A stretch of 64,000 nt of DNA from Oceanobacillus halophilus (GCF_003628505.1 NZ_RBZP01000013.1:1-64000), one strand, 5' to 3'. Shown: positions 8,844 through 18,051, counted from the stretch's first letter. Program-made: numbers and translations. The notes: generated by a model from the letters alone, not told the origin.

Positions 8844-9015
8844 TGGACCTTTTTTAATAGATTAGGCCTGTTATAGACTGTGGATTACTTTAAGTCGGTA
8901 TTGTGCGATACACGTCATTCCGGAAGGAGGGTGAGACCGTGCTCGAAAGCGATGTGTATTTCCGAAGCGGATGTAAAGCACCATTATTAATTAAATAAAT
9001 CAGGAATAATTCGTA
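8844..9015. repeat. MITE-like dispersed element, degraded copy
   Basis: Contains the family landmarks: TATAGACTGTGGATTACTTTA on the left, TGTGTATTTCCGAAGCGGAT in the core, and ATTAAATAAATCAGGAATAA on the right. The outer ends are eroded. Compare 16835-17128. Confidence 0.65.
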
Positions 9016-9083
9016 ATAAATTGAAACTTTTCTCTCATGTATCCGTACTACAATTATCAACGAAAAAACAGGAGGATTTATTT

Positions 9084-9920
9084 ATGAAGAAATGGTTAGT
9101 AACTCTCGCTTTATTGCTTACAACAATGGTTCTTGCAGCCTGTGGAGAGAGTGACGGAACGGCAGAAGAAGTATATACTAAAGCGTTAGAAGCATCGGAA
9201 GAAATGGAAAGTGCTGAAGTAGATATGGAAATGACTCAAGAAATGATGATTCCAGGGGAAACTGAGTCTATGACTATGGAAAGCGAAATGGCTGGATCTA
9301 TGGTAATGGAACCTTTAGCGATGCATCAAAAAGGTGTGATATCAATTGATATGGGAGAAATGTCTGATGTTCCAATGGAAATGGAACAAGAAATTTATTT
9401 AGTAGATAATGAAATGTATATGTTTGATTCAATGAGTAACCAGTGGATGAAAATGGATGACTCCATGATTCCAATGGAAGCTCTGAATAGTCAACAAATG
9501 GATGCATCCGAACAACTTTCTATGCTGGAAGAATACATGAAAGAGTTAAATTTTGAAGAAGCAGAAGATGAATATGTTTTGAATTTATCCGCAGATGGTG
9601 AAGGTATCAAGGAAATGTCTAAGGAATTAATCAATGATGTTATTCCAGAAGATATTACAGCGCAATTGGGTGAAGATGTATCGAAAGTATTAGAAAACAT
9701 GGAAATCACAACGTTGACGTTTGATATCTCAATTGATAAAGATACGTACCAAATGACGAATTATAATATGAATATGGATATGACTATTGCTCAGGACGGA
9801 GAAGAAATGAATATAAAGCAGGAAGTAAAAACAACCTATAAAAATATTAATACAATAGATCATATTGAAGTTCCACAAGAAGTAAAAGATTCCGCAGTAG
9901 ATGGGTTAGGTTTAGAATAA
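9084..9920 (+). CDS. Met- and Glu-rich lipoprotein (DUF6612-like)
   Basis: 278 residues. The N-terminus is a lipoprotein signal (MKKWLVTLALLLTTMVLAAC) with lipobox LAAC and modified Cys20, so the protein is anchored on the outer face of the membrane. The body resembles the DUF6612/LppX-LolA-like lipoproteins of Bacilli. Residues 41-152 hold 25 methionines in 112 residues, mixed with many acidic residues. Binding of metals or lipids, or an oxidant-scavenging role, is possible but only inference. The reading frame is open from 9021, but the ATG at 9084 has AACAGGAGG upstream and starts the signal peptide. Confidence 0.8.
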   Translation: MKKWLVTLALLLTTMVLAACGESDGTAEEVYTKALEASEEMESAEVDMEMTQEMMIPGETESMTMESEMAGSMVMEPLAMHQKGVISIDMGEMSDVPMEMEQEIYLVDNEMYMFDSMSNQWMKMDDSMIPMEALNSQQMDASEQLSMLEEYMKELNFEEAEDEYVLNLSADGEGIKEMSKELINDVIPEDITAQLGEDVSKVLENMEITTLTFDISIDKDTYQMTNYNMNMDMTIAQDGEEMNIKQEVKTTYKNINTIDHIEVPQEVKDSAVDGLGLE

Positions 9921-10065
9921 ATATTCAGAGGGGCATCACCGGTAGGGAGTGCTCCTTACTTACTGTGGTAGTTGTTAAGCTTGCCACTATAAGAATAGTA
10001 GTATAATATAGTTTATTGACTAAATAATTATAAAGTAGATGGCAGAGGAGTAGGACTTAGAATTT

Positions 10066-10344
10066 ATGATAGAAAAAACATTTAAAGTAACGGTAGAGAC
10101 TGGACTACATGCACGTCCAGCAACGATTTTAGTACAAGTAGCTAATCGGTTTGCATCTAATATTCAATTAACGTATAAGGAAAAAACAGCCGATTTAAAA
10201 TCTATTATGGGTGTTATGTCCCTAGGAATTGAATATGGTGCTAATTTTACTATTAGTGTTCAAGGTACAACTGAGCAGGAAGCAATGGATAATATAGAAA
10301 AAAACATAATCGATGAGGGATTAGCGGAATTAGTTACCTCCTAA
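10066..10344 (+). CDS. HPr-family phosphocarrier protein
   Basis: 92 residues, slightly longer than HPr (88). The active histidine H15 is present in GLHARPAT, and the regulatory serine S46 is present in KSIMGVMSLG, so both EI-dependent and HPr-kinase phosphorylation look possible. Crh, the paralogue in Bacillus, lacks the histidine, so this is HPr-like rather than Crh-like. No ptsI or other PTS gene is adjacent, so it may be a second HPr or a specialised carrier. The Shine-Dalgarno (GAGGAG) is rather far from the ATG. Confidence 0.85.
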   Translation: MIEKTFKVTVETGLHARPATILVQVANRFASNIQLTYKEKTADLKSIMGVMSLGIEYGANFTISVQGTTEQEAMDNIEKNIIDEGLAELVTS

Positions 10345-10386
10345 CAAAGTCAACCAGGGTTAGCCTTGGTTGACTTTGTTTTTCTT
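10345..10386 (+). terminator. Rho-independent terminator
   Basis: 12-bp stem CAAAGTCAACCA / TGGTTGACTTTG (10345-10356 and 10367-10378), with AGG/CCT extending it inwards, then TTTTTCTT. It begins immediately after the HPr stop codon and lies between convergent genes. Confidence 0.92.
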
Positions 10387-10679
10387 TATATATACACTTT
10401 TACATCCCCATCTTCACTAATTTCTACTGTAGAATAGCTTTCGAAGGTTTCCATGTTTGTGATTTCATGTTTGACTGGCTTGGCAAAGCTCTCCATATAT
10501 TGCTGGTATAATTCTGGATTTTTAATGATGTGATAAAAATAAATCTTCTCTCCATTGACCACATCACTGCTCCTTATTAAAAAATCATCATGAAATTGTT
10601 CTTTAAACCATTGTCTTGCATCTTCATGATTCTTGAAATCGGGCATTTTATCGGAAATAGATTTCAAATCAATGTTCAT
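10386..10679 (-). CDS. Conserved hypothetical protein
   Basis: 97 residues, soluble and acidic, with no signal or membrane segment. It begins MNIDLKSISDKMPDFKNHED and ends with an alternating segment (STVEISEDGDVKVYI) that looks like a beta hairpin. I do not recognise the family. ATG at 10679 with AAGGAG about 11 nt upstream; convergent with the HPr gene. Confidence 0.6.
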   Translation of the reverse strand: MNIDLKSISDKMPDFKNHEDARQWFKEQFHDDFLIRSSDVVNGEKIYFYHIIKNPELYQQYMESFAKPVKHEITNMETFESYSTVEISEDGDVKVYI

Positions 10680-10984
10680 GCTAATCTAACTCCTTATTTT
10701 GTCAATTCATGGTGTATGAAGGTCGTATCCCTTTAATATACGATGCAGACGAAAGAGCATTAAGCTTTTCTCATCCTTAGTATGTTCTTACATTTGGTTA
10801 GAATTCATCTCCAAATAAAAAAAAGAACGTACATTTCAAGTTATTGGACCAGTAACAAAAACTTCTCAAGCATCTGGTTTTACTTTTTCACAGGATAGGC
10901 TTCTGCCTAATAAGATATAAAAAGTACATCAATTTTTCCTAAAATCTAATACTAATTTTGAGATAACTAATAAGAGGTGGGAAA
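10680..10984. other. Intergenic stretch without recognisable gene
   Basis: 305 bp between divergently transcribed genes; it must hold both promoters. No operator, RNA or repeat that I can identify. Confidence 0.5.
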
Positions 10985-11821
10985 ATGGAAAGAAGAGTTT
11001 CGACTTGCACGCTTAACATAGATGATGTAAAAGTTTACTGTGAATATATTTTAAATGGGAAGCCACCCATTGTGCTGATTCACGGTTTCGTGTCCTCCAC
11101 TTATACATTTAATCGGATTATTCCTCTCCTGGAGAATCATTTCTCCATTATTGCTCTGGATTTACCAGGTTTTGGAAGAAGTGAAAAATCAACAAAGTTT
11201 GTTTACTCCTATGAGAATTACGCAAAACTAGTGGCAAAATGTATGAATTACTTTCAGCTGGACGACGCGTCTATCATTGGTCATTCGATGGGAGGTCAAA
11301 TTGCATTATATACAGCGAGGCTAGTTCCAGACAAGATAAAAAAATTAGTCTTACTTGGATGTTCAGGATATTTGAAAAGCGCAAATCGATTATTGATTTA
11401 TACTTCATACTTGCCGCTATTTAATACGTTTGTTAAACGTAGTGTGAACAATAAAAGTGTGAAGGATAGTTTGCGTAATGTATTTTACAACCACTCCTAT
11501 ATTACGGACGATCATGTGAAAGAATTTGAAAGACCATTGAAAGACAAAAACTTTCCTAAGTCACTTATCCGGTTGCTGAGGCATCGAGAAGGAGACTTGC
11601 CGACGGAAGAGTTGAGAAAAATTCATACACCTACTTTATTAATTTGGGGGGAAGATGATACAGTTGTTCCATTAGAGGTCGGTCAACGACTTTCAGAGGA
11701 TTTGCCAAACGCTGAATTAATTACGTACAAAGAAACGGGGCATTTAGTATCAGAAGAAAGACCAAATGAAATCTCTAATCATATTCTAAATTATCATTTT
11801 TCAGGGATTACTGCTGAGTGA
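10985..11821 (+). CDS. Alpha/beta hydrolase (YugF-like)
   Basis: 278 residues. The alpha/beta-hydrolase signatures are LIHGFVSS (oxyanion loop), nucleophile S101 in GHSMGGQ, D225 in WGEDDTVVP and H253 in ETGHLVSEERP. From memory it resembles B. subtilis YugF along most of its length. Substrate unknown; it could be a carboxylesterase or lipase-like enzyme. No signal peptide, so cytosolic. The ATG has AAGAGGTGGG upstream. Convergent with a chemoreceptor gene. Confidence 0.85.
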   Translation: MERRVSTCTLNIDDVKVYCEYILNGKPPIVLIHGFVSSTYTFNRIIPLLENHFSIIALDLPGFGRSEKSTKFVYSYENYAKLVAKCMNYFQLDDASIIGHSMGGQIALYTARLVPDKIKKLVLLGCSGYLKSANRLLIYTSYLPLFNTFVKRSVNNKSVKDSLRNVFYNHSYITDDHVKEFERPLKDKNFPKSLIRLLRHREGDLPTEELRKIHTPTLLIWGEDDTVVPLEVGQRLSEDLPNAELITYKETGHLVSEERPNEISNHILNYHFSGITAE

Positions 11822-11848
11822 GTAATCCCTCATTCTATCTATAGGATT

Positions 11849-13534
11849 TTATTTTAGCTGGAATTGTTTTGTTATCCTCGCCAGGGTTTTGGACAGATCC
11901 GTTAGTTTTAGTCCGATTTGATGCGTACGTTCGGTTTGCTGATGTTGATGTTCACTGCTTGCAAGCATTTCTTCCGTACTTGCCAACGTTTCTTGAGAAA
12001 TAGAGGCCACTTCCTCGGATATTCTTTCAAAGTCTGGGAGTATTCCTTCCAAATAATGTAATTTCCCATGCATACCTTGCAGATTTGTATCTACTTTTGA
12101 GATGCCATCCATAAAATCATCCAATGTTTGCTTGGATTCGTTTGCCATCACCATATGGTTATGTGTTTTGTCCAGCATTTGCTTAAATTCCGTTGTGGCA
12201 TTATGCGTGATTTTTTCCATATCCGTAATAGATTGTGTTACCTCATTCGCTGCATTGGTAGACTGTTCTGCTAATTTTCCGATTTCGTTTGCTACGACGG
12301 AAAATCCTCTTCCAGCATCTCCAGCTCTGGCGGCTTCTATCGATGCATTGAGTGCTAACAGTTTTGTTTGTTCGGCAATACCTTGGATAATGCCAATTAG
12401 TTTAGATATGGAAAAAGAATGCGTATTTATTTGATTAACGGTAGTAGTTAAATGTTCAAAATCCTGTTTGAAGGAACGAATCGTTTGGATGAGTTTACTG
12501 ATATTTTCTTCTTCCAAAGTAGCAGAATTTCTCATTTTTTCAGCACTGTTAAAAACAACTTCCATGTTTTGAATCAAATCTTCCAGCTGGTTTTTCATTG
12601 TAAGTGAATTTGCTACACTGTTTTCGGAACTAGTTGCGGTTTGCTCAGCCCCCTGCTTAACGACTTGAATGGATTCCATTAAGTCTGAGCTGGATTGAAT
12701 ATTATCTTCAGATGAGAGCTTTAGGCTATCCCCCGTTTGTTCCAACTCCATGGTCGTATTTTTTAACTCATCGATCATTGTTTTCATATGATTCATCATC
12801 GCTTGATAGCTTTTATGTAGAGAAACAAATTCTGGGATGCTTGTCTTTAATTCTTCCGTATGTTTCAACTTTCCGTTGCGCACCTCACGCATCGTATTTC
12901 TAATAACGTTAAGTGGTTTAGTCAGAGTTCTTACAAACCAAATAATTAAAATAGACGAAACAATGATGCTAAGCAGAGTAAGGATGATAGAGAAGGTCCC
13001 CATATTATGTACTGGTCCCATAAACGAATTGGTAGGTACAATCAGTGCATAAGTACCACTGATTTCGTCCATTTGCTGGAAGGAAATCGTAAATTCTTCC
13101 CCATCCAGCTTTTCAACTATTTGTCCATTTTCTGAGGAAATTATTTTCTCAATTAGATTATCAGGAATTGCTGGTAGAGAGTCGTTACTAATTGGAAATG
13201 GGTTCAAACTATGATTCGTGATATAAAAAAATTCAGATTCTATTCCATCATTTGCTAACTGTTCTTGTTGATTCCTAATATTGGCATTCAATTGCTGCAT
13301 GAAATACGCTTTATCACTTACATAGGTGAAATGCAGGTTTTCTGCAATGTACCCCATTAATTGCACTTCTCTTTGTAACCGATCTTTTATTGTATTCATG
13401 GTCATGTTTTTGGCTTGCAAATAAGAACTTATTCCCACTGCTAGAACGGAGACAATCATCAGTGTTAGAAATGGAACCAATAATCTTGTTTGCAGCGGTG
13501 TTTTAGACAGTAGTTTTTTAAATGAAAATTTCAT
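11849..13534 (-). CDS. Methyl-accepting chemotaxis protein
   Basis: 561 residues. A membrane segment at about 18-37 is followed by an extracellular sensor of ~130 residues (a single Cache-like domain, to about 170), a second membrane segment at about 178-200, a HAMP domain (about 201-255) and the cytoplasmic signalling coiled coil. The conserved hairpin tip is present: [20 protein letters not shown] followed by [18 protein letters not shown]. It would signal to CheA/CheW in a polar array; the ligand cannot be told. The ATG is preceded by AAAGGAGAA. No chemotaxis partner genes are nearby, which is normal for receptors. Confidence 0.93.
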   Translation of the reverse strand: MKFSFKKLLSKTPLQTRLLVPFLTLMIVSVLAVGISSYLQAKNMTMNTIKDRLQREVQLMGYIAENLHFTYVSDKAYFMQQLNANIRNQQEQLANDGIESEFFYITNHSLNPFPISNDSLPAIPDNLIEKIISSENGQIVEKLDGEEFTISFQQMDEISGTYALIVPTNSFMGPVHNMGTFSIILTLLSIIVSSILIIWFVRTLTKPLNVIRNTMREVRNGKLKHTEELKTSIPEFVSLHKSYQAMMNHMKTMIDELKNTTMELEQTGDSLKLSSEDNIQSSSDLMESIQVVKQGAEQTATSSENSVANSLTMKNQLEDLIQNMEVVFNSAEKMRNSATLEEENISKLIQTIRSFKQDFEHLTTTVNQINTHSFSISKLIGIIQGIAEQTKLLALNASIEAARAGDAGRGFSVVANEIGKLAEQSTNAANEVTQSITDMEKITHNATTEFKQMLDKTHNHMVMANESKQTLDDFMDGISKVDTNLQGMHGKLHYLEGILPDFERISEEVASISQETLASTEEMLASSEHQHQQTERTHQIGLKLTDLSKTLARITKQFQLK

Positions 13535-13710
13535 ATTTGTTCTCCTTTATGCTGGGCTAAAGTACTAGTCTGATTATAGCAATTGAATGTTAAGTCTATG
13601 TTAAGATTTAGAAATAAATAAAAATTATAATCGATTTAATCACTACAATTTATAAGTCTAAATGGGTATAATAAACAGTAGAACGAAATATAGTGGTAGG
13701 AGGAATTCAG

Positions 13711-13992
13711 TTGGTTACGATTAACAAAGGTGAAAACAAGTTTTATGTAGGTGACAGCATTAAAGATCCTCTAGCAGAATTAACTTTTAACCTTTCTGGA
13801 AAGCAGAAAATAGTAGTTGATCATACGTATGTTTCGGATGATCTCCGTGGTCAAGGGGTTGCTGGAAAATTAGTAGAGAGAGTTGTATTATTTGCTAGAG
13901 AACAGGACAAAAAGATTGTTCCACTGTGTCCATATGTTAAACGCAAACTGGAGGAAACTTCTGCATATCATGATGTGCTTAGTGAACAATAA
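13711..13992 (+). CDS. Small GNAT-family acetyltransferase (YjdJ-like)
   Basis: 93 residues. It is a minimal GNAT fold of the Acetyltransf_CG type, with the acetyl-CoA-binding pattern VSDDLRGQGVAGKLVERVV and a conserved downstream CPYVKRKL. Its relatives are small N-acetyltransferases of unknown substrate. The longest frame starts at a GTG (13693), but TAGGAGGAATTCAG lies inside it and points to the TTG at 13711. It is followed after 25 nt by a HTH protein, so the two may form an operon. Confidence 0.8.
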   Translation: MVTINKGENKFYVGDSIKDPLAELTFNLSGKQKIVVDHTYVSDDLRGQGVAGKLVERVVLFAREQDKKIVPLCPYVKRKLEETSAYHDVLSEQ

Positions 13993-14017
13993 ATAAGAAG
14001 GAAAGGTGCTGAGGAGG

Positions 14018-14248
14018 ATGTACTTAACCATACAGGAAACTGCAGACTACCTATCTATGAGCGAGACGAGAATCTCTGCATTAGTACTGCAAGGCCGCAT
14101 CCGTGCAGTCCACGATGGCAAGCAGTACCTTATCAATCAAGACCAGTTCACCACCCATTTTGAGCAAGTCGACAAGTATCGTTTGATGATTCAGGATTAT
14201 TTAAACGAACCAATTCCTGAAGATATTGATGTAAAAGATGAGGACTAA
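14018..14248 (+). CDS. Excisionase-type helix-turn-helix protein
   Basis: About 76 residues. The N-terminal half is an excisionase/MerR-like winged HTH (YLTIQETADYLSMSETRISA, then LVLQGRIRAVHDGKQYLI), and the C-terminal tail is acidic. Such proteins bind DNA; the target is unknown. No integrase is near, so this is probably a host regulator rather than a phage excisionase. The frame is open from a GTG at 14006; the ATG at 14018 gives the usual N-terminus, with AAGGAAAGG about 10 nt upstream, but the choice is not certain. Confidence 0.75.
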   Translation: MYLTIQETADYLSMSETRISALVLQGRIRAVHDGKQYLINQDQFTTHFEQVDKYRLMIQDYLNEPIPEDIDVKDED

Positions 14249-14275
14249 AATTTGCATTGTAACGTTTTTAAATTT

Positions 14276-14330
14276 AATGTTAGGTATAAGCTAATGATAG
14301 CAGGTTAGCTTATGTCTAACATTATTTTTT
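14276..14330 (+). terminator. Strong Rho-independent terminator
   Basis: Long stem AATGTTAGGTATAAGCTAA / TTAGCTTATGTCTAACATT (14276-14294 and 14305-14323, one mismatch) followed by ATTTTTT. It ends the GNAT-HTH gene pair. Confidence 0.9.
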
Positions 14331-14428
14331 ATGCAATGTTGTTTATAGTGATTACTTCGTTTGTAAATTGTAACTTACGAATAAACACACAGAAAAAAGT
14401 TTTTAATACATGAAGGAGAAAGATAAAC

Positions 14429-15313
14429 ATGTCTCATAATAATAAATCTCTTACATTTACAGTAGATGAAGAAACAGAGTTATTAAAGTTTTTATTGAAG
14501 GTAATGGATAATCGTAGCAGAAATTCGGTGAAATCAATCCTGACAAGAGGGCAGGTGACAGTGGATGAACATATGGAAACGAAACATAATTACCCACTAA
14601 AACCAGGTCAAACAGTAAATGTCTTAAAAAATAAAGAAGCCAAGAAAGAAAATGTATTAGTTGGGATGTCTATTCTCTACGAAGACCGGGATATTATTAT
14701 CATTAATAAAGAAGCGGGATTACTATCGATTGCAACTGAAAAAGAAAAGAAATTAACTGCACACCATCAATTGATGGAACATGTTCGCAGAGAAAATCCT
14801 GGCAATCGAGTTTTTGTTGTACATCGTTTGGATAAAGACACATCTGGCGTCATGATGTTTGCCAAAAGTGAAAAAATCAAAAAGAAACTCCAAAATTCCT
14901 GGAAAGATATAGTGAAAGAGCGAACATACATTGCTTTAGTAGAAGGAGAAGTAAAACAACAACAAGGAGTTATAAAATCGTGGCTAAGAGAAAGTAAAAC
15001 ACATATTATGTACTCCAGTTCTAATAAAAATGACGGACAGCTAGCTATCACCCATTTTAAGAAGCTCCAGTCTAATAAGAATTTTTCGCTCCTAGAATTG
15101 CAGCTGGATACAGGAAGAAAAAACCAAATCCGTGTACATTTGCAAGATTTAGGACATCCAGTCGTAGGGGATAAAAAATACGGTTCCACTCAAAACGTCA
15201 TTGGCAGATTAGGATTACATGCAAAAATATTATCCTTTCACCACCCTTATACAGAAAAACTTATGTTGTTTAAAGCAGATGTACCTAAGACATTTATCAA
15301 GAAATCGAAATAA
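14429..15313 (+). CDS. RluA-family pseudouridine synthase
   Basis: 294 residues. An S4-like RNA-binding domain at about 12-70 (SRNSVKSILTRGQVTVD) precedes the catalytic domain. The RluA motif HRLDKDTSGVMMFAK holds the catalytic Asp, D135. The C-terminal GRKNQIRVHLQDLGHPVVGD is the second family signature. It isomerises uridine in rRNA or tRNA; which one cannot be told, and Bacilli carry several paralogues. ATG at 14429 with GAAGGAGAAA upstream. Confidence 0.93.
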   Translation: MSHNNKSLTFTVDEETELLKFLLKVMDNRSRNSVKSILTRGQVTVDEHMETKHNYPLKPGQTVNVLKNKEAKKENVLVGMSILYEDRDIIIINKEAGLLSIATEKEKKLTAHHQLMEHVRRENPGNRVFVVHRLDKDTSGVMMFAKSEKIKKKLQNSWKDIVKERTYIALVEGEVKQQQGVIKSWLRESKTHIMYSSSNKNDGQLAITHFKKLQSNKNFSLLELQLDTGRKNQIRVHLQDLGHPVVGDKKYGSTQNVIGRLGLHAKILSFHHPYTEKLMLFKADVPKTFIKKSK

Positions 15314-15331
15314 TCTTAAGAAATATTTTGA

Positions 15332-15389
15332 AACTTCCGTTGCGTTATTTTTTATAATGAAGATATAGATAATGTAGCGGAGGTTTTTT
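15332..15389 (+). terminator. Terminator after the pseudouridine synthase gene
   Basis: AACTTCCGTTGC pairs with GTAGCGGAGGTT (allowing G-U) across a ~33-nt AT-rich loop, followed by TTTTTT. The large loop lowers confidence. Confidence 0.6.
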
Positions 15390-15401
15390 GTATGTATTCT
15401 A

Positions 15402-15492
15402 TATGAAATTAACCGGATGGATAACGGGTGCATTTATTGCAGCAGGATTTATCTAGATGAGCGTCAAAATTAATAAAGTTGTTAAACAATAG
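15402..15492 (+). pseudogene. Possible micro-ORF or remnant of a small membrane protein gene
   Basis: ATGAAATTAACCGGATGG begins a 17-codon frame (MKLTGWITGAFIAAGFI) that stops at once, and a second short frame (MSVKINKVVKQ) follows immediately. The first looks like the N-terminal hydrophobic start of a YtxH- or DUF3918-like protein that has decayed. No convincing ribosome binding site. This lies in the 411-bp spacer before the P1 peptidase gene, which otherwise holds nothing I can name. Confidence 0.25.
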
Positions 15493-15620
15493 ATGGAACT
15501 ACTTCTAATGAAGGAGCCTAGGAGGTTTCGGTTAAGGAATTTTCAATGTTTAGGTGATAAATAAAGTCAGGTAGTTGAAGAACAACAATTGAGCTAGAAA
15601 AAAGGTCCGTAAAGCAGTTA

Positions 15621-15702
15621 AAAGAGGCTGAGACATAACTAAAATATTTCATACAATAGATAAATAAGCGGAATAAATCCAGCGTTTTGTCTTAGCCTCT
15701 TT
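15621..15702. terminator. Long hairpin downstream of the P1 peptidase gene
   Basis: AAAGAGGCTGAGACATA (15621-15637) pairs with TGTCTTAGCCTCTTT (15688-15702) across a ~50-nt loop. Hairpins with a GAGGCTGRGACA arm are common in Firmicute intergenic regions. It lies just past the reverse-strand stop at 15725 and probably ends that transcript. Confidence 0.65.
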
Positions 15703-15724
15703 CATGAAGAATTCTGTCTTTTGA

Positions 15725-16714
15725 TTATTCCAATGGTGCGTTTTCTACTACTCTTCCTTTTCTACCCTCTGTTGTTTCTGCCATTTTTAGGGAGCAAATC
15801 ACTGCTTCTTCGGTCGCTTCGGTTACGGCTTGAAATAACCTATTCATAATTGGGTGACTGTCCCGAACAAAAGCCATTTTTTCAATAGGGGAATCAGAAT
15901 AATGCGAATGCTTGTTTGCGGTTGAGAAGGCGATGGCAATATCACCGCTTCCATGGGCAATGTGGCTGCCCGTTCTACCGAGGCCAGCTGCGCATCGTTT
16001 TGCTAGGCGTCTTAGCTGTCTGTCATAAAGCGGAGCGTCCGTAGCAATCACCATCATGATGGATCCATCAGGCGTTTCTAATTCCCTTTTCGTAAAGTCT
16101 GCAAATAATGCTTCATCGCGATTGCCATAATTACTTAGCACCAAGACGCCTACTGTATACGTTTCTCCACCCCCAGTTACAACACGGGAGGACGTACCAA
16201 TTCCGCCTTTATACCCAAAGCAAACCATTCCTTTGCCGGCACCAATTGCTCCTTCTTCCACTTTTTCTGTTTTTGCATTTTTAATTGCTTGAATAGCATG
16301 ATCAGGCTTTACCGCTTGTAGCCGAATCGAGTTAAGATAACCATCATTGCATTCCCCGACGACAATATTTATCGTGCTCGTATTATCACCAATATCTTTA
16401 TTCTCATCAAGCATGTATTGCAATGTTCCCTGAAGAACAGAGCCGACACTAAATGTATTGGTTAGCATAATAGGAGATTCGATAAATCCTAATTCCTCAA
16501 GCTGGATGAGACCTGCCGTTTTTCCGAAACCATTGATTACAGAACTGGAGGCGTGTACTTTTTTCTTGAAAAGATTTTCTCCATGGGGCAAAACAGCTGT
16601 AACCCCTGTACAAATCGTATTATCATCGTCCAATTTTTCATATAGTGTTACATGTCCAACTCTTACATCTGGCACATCCGTGATGCAATTGGCCTTTCCT
16701 TTTGGGAGTTGCAT
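15725..16714 (-). CDS. P1 (DmpA/S58) family peptidase
   Basis: About 329 residues. It belongs to the Ntn-like DmpA aminopeptidase family (MEROPS S58), which self-cleaves before a serine that becomes the nucleophile; here that is the first Ser of GGIGTSSRVV (about residue 175). The N-terminal ITDVPDVRVGHVT and the NTFSVGSV region also fit the family. Substrates are small peptides or beta-/D-aminopeptides; the real one is unknown. An upstream ATG (16732) is open, but AAAGGTG lies inside that extension 8 nt before the ATG at 16714. Cytosolic, single gene. Confidence 0.85.
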   Translation of the reverse strand: MQLPKGKANCITDVPDVRVGHVTLYEKLDDDNTICTGVTAVLPHGENLFKKKVHASSSVINGFGKTAGLIQLEELGFIESPIMLTNTFSVGSVLQGTLQYMLDENKDIGDNTSTINIVVGECNDGYLNSIRLQAVKPDHAIQAIKNAKTEKVEEGAIGAGKGMVCFGYKGGIGTSSRVVTGGGETYTVGVLVLSNYGNRDEALFADFTKRELETPDGSIMMVIATDAPLYDRQLRRLAKRCAAGLGRTGSHIAHGSGDIAIAFSTANKHSHYSDSPIEKMAFVRDSHPIMNRLFQAVTEATEEAVICSLKMAETTEGRKGRVVENAPLE

Positions 16715-16834
16715 TGATAGCACACCTTTCATTATTAGATTTGAGTATGTATAAGAATTCTCATTATATAGCTTAGCATGTCTTCATTCATGAAATTTGA
16801 AACATGTTTGGAATATAGACTGATATTATATAAA

Positions 16835-17128
16835 CGCTCTTTTTTAAAAGATTGTTGCTTTTTACCAGGACTTTTATTTTAGATTTTGTATAGACTGTGG
16901 ATAGCTTTAATACAAAACACTGCTCTATACCCGCTGCGGAAATACACTACACTTTCCGCGGGGGAGGCTGAGGCCGTGCCCGCGAACCGCAAGTATTCTG
17001 CCGGAGCGGATGACAACACAAAATATTGATTAGTGTAAGCGAGAGCTTCACTATTCTAAATCAAATAAATCAGGTATTGCCATCAACTGTAAAACTTCAA
17101 AAAGCAACAAACTAGACGAAAAGAGCCT
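16835..17128. repeat. MITE-like dispersed element, ~294 bp copy
   Basis: The left end GCTCTTTTTTAAAAGATTGT with TGCTTTTT is the inverse of the right end AAAAAGCAACAAAC...AAAAGAGCCT. The core has GCTGCGGAAATACACTACAC, TTTCCGCGGGGGAGGCTGAG and GTATTCTGCCGGAGCGGATG. It fills most of the 527-bp spacer 16733-17259. No coding capacity. Confidence 0.8.
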
Positions 17129-17259
17129 AAACAAAAGAACGCTTACCCCTTATCCTATAAACACATATTAAACATATTATAGCAAACGATATTGCATGGT
17201 ATGAAAAAAATTTAAGAGAGGAATAATAGAATTAATGATTTTAATGGAGGTATTTACAC

Positions 17260-17766
17260 ATGAAAAAAATACTATCTATTCCTATTTTATTAGGGATATT
17301 TTTTTCTGTCTTCTTAATCGGAAATGTAGTTGCAGAAGAAAAAGAAGGATTAGAAATTGGAAACAAAGCACCTGATTTTGAAGTAACGACTCTCAAAGGT
17401 GAAGAGATTCAATTATCGGACTTAGAGGGAAAACCTGTAATGCTGAATTTCTGGGCAACTTGGTGTCCACCATGCAGGACAGAAATGCCAGATATGCAGA
17501 AGTTTCAAGAGAATCATGATGTAACTGTGTTAGCAGTAAATTTAACAGATACAGAAGCAAACAAGGAAAGTGTTAACCAATTTGTGGAACAATTTGGTTT
17601 GACTTTTCAAGTTGGTCTAGATAGTGATGGGTCTGTTGCTAAGACGTATCGAATTAATCCTATTCCAACTACTTTTATGATTGATTCCAAAGGGGAGATT
17701 AGTCATAAAACATTTGGGGCGATGAAGTATGAAACAATGGTAGAAGAATTGGAAAAAATGAATTAA
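17260..17766 (+). CDS. Thiol-disulfide oxidoreductase, TlpA/ResA-like
   Basis: 168 residues. The N-terminal ~25 residues are a signal peptide or membrane anchor (ILSIPILLGIFFSVFLIGNVV), followed by an AhpC/TSA-thioredoxin fold with active site W-C69-P-P-C72 in NFWATWCPPC and the cis-proline loop NPIPTTFMID. It acts outside the membrane, reducing disulfides, as ResA does for cytochrome c or StoA for the spore cortex. No res or ccm genes are adjacent, so the partner is unknown. ATG with AATGGAGG upstream. Confidence 0.87.
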   Translation: MKKILSIPILLGIFFSVFLIGNVVAEEKEGLEIGNKAPDFEVTTLKGEEIQLSDLEGKPVMLNFWATWCPPCRTEMPDMQKFQENHDVTVLAVNLTDTEANKESVNQFVEQFGLTFQVGLDSDGSVAKTYRINPIPTTFMIDSKGEISHKTFGAMKYETMVEELEKMN

Positions 17767-17771
17767 ATCTA

Positions 17772-17816
17772 TTGCTTAAAAAGTAATTTGATGCTACAAT
17801 AACTTCAAATTATATA
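17772..17816 (+). promoter_or_regulatory. Candidate promoters of the riboflavin operon
   Basis: Two overlapping sigma-A-like pairs with 17-bp spacers: TTGCTT (17772-17777) with TACAAT (17795-17800), and TTGATG (17788-17793) with TATATA (17811-17816). The first would start transcription just before the riboswitch, so it is the better candidate. Confidence 0.5.
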
Positions 17817-17822
17817 AGTAAT

Positions 17823-17960
17823 TCCTTCGGGGCAGGGTGTAATTCCCTACCGGCGGTGATGAAGCAATGCTTCTAAGTCCGTGACCCGTGCGGTTGTCAA
17901 ACCAAGCGGTGGATCTGGTGAGATTCCAGAACCGACAGTTAAAGTCTGGATGGGAGAAGG
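17823..17960 (+). promoter_or_regulatory. FMN riboswitch (RFN element)
   Basis: Clear RFN consensus in order: CTTCGGGGCAGGGTGTAATT, CCCTACCGGCGGTGATGAAG, AGTCCGTGACCC, GGTGAGATTCCAGAACCGAC and GTCTGGATGGGAGAAGG. It binds FMN and turns off the genes downstream by favouring the terminator at 18052-18086. It lies ~165 nt upstream of ribE. Confidence 0.97.
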
Positions 17961-18051
17961 GATACTAGGAAAATGTATAGCTTCATGCACTTACTATAGG
18001 TGCATGTTAAGTATATACGTGTATTTCTTATTATCTTTAATTCTATATTCC

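Noticed and set aside
12102-12434. Antisense frames within the chemoreceptor and similar shadows in pdxS, the NSS transporter, clpE and pfeT
   Set aside because: They lie wholly inside well-supported genes on the other strand and have no start signals of their own.
14018-14248. Excisionase-like protein as evidence of a prophage or integrative element
   Set aside because: No integrase, attachment repeats or other phage genes are nearby; small HTH proteins of this type are common host genes.
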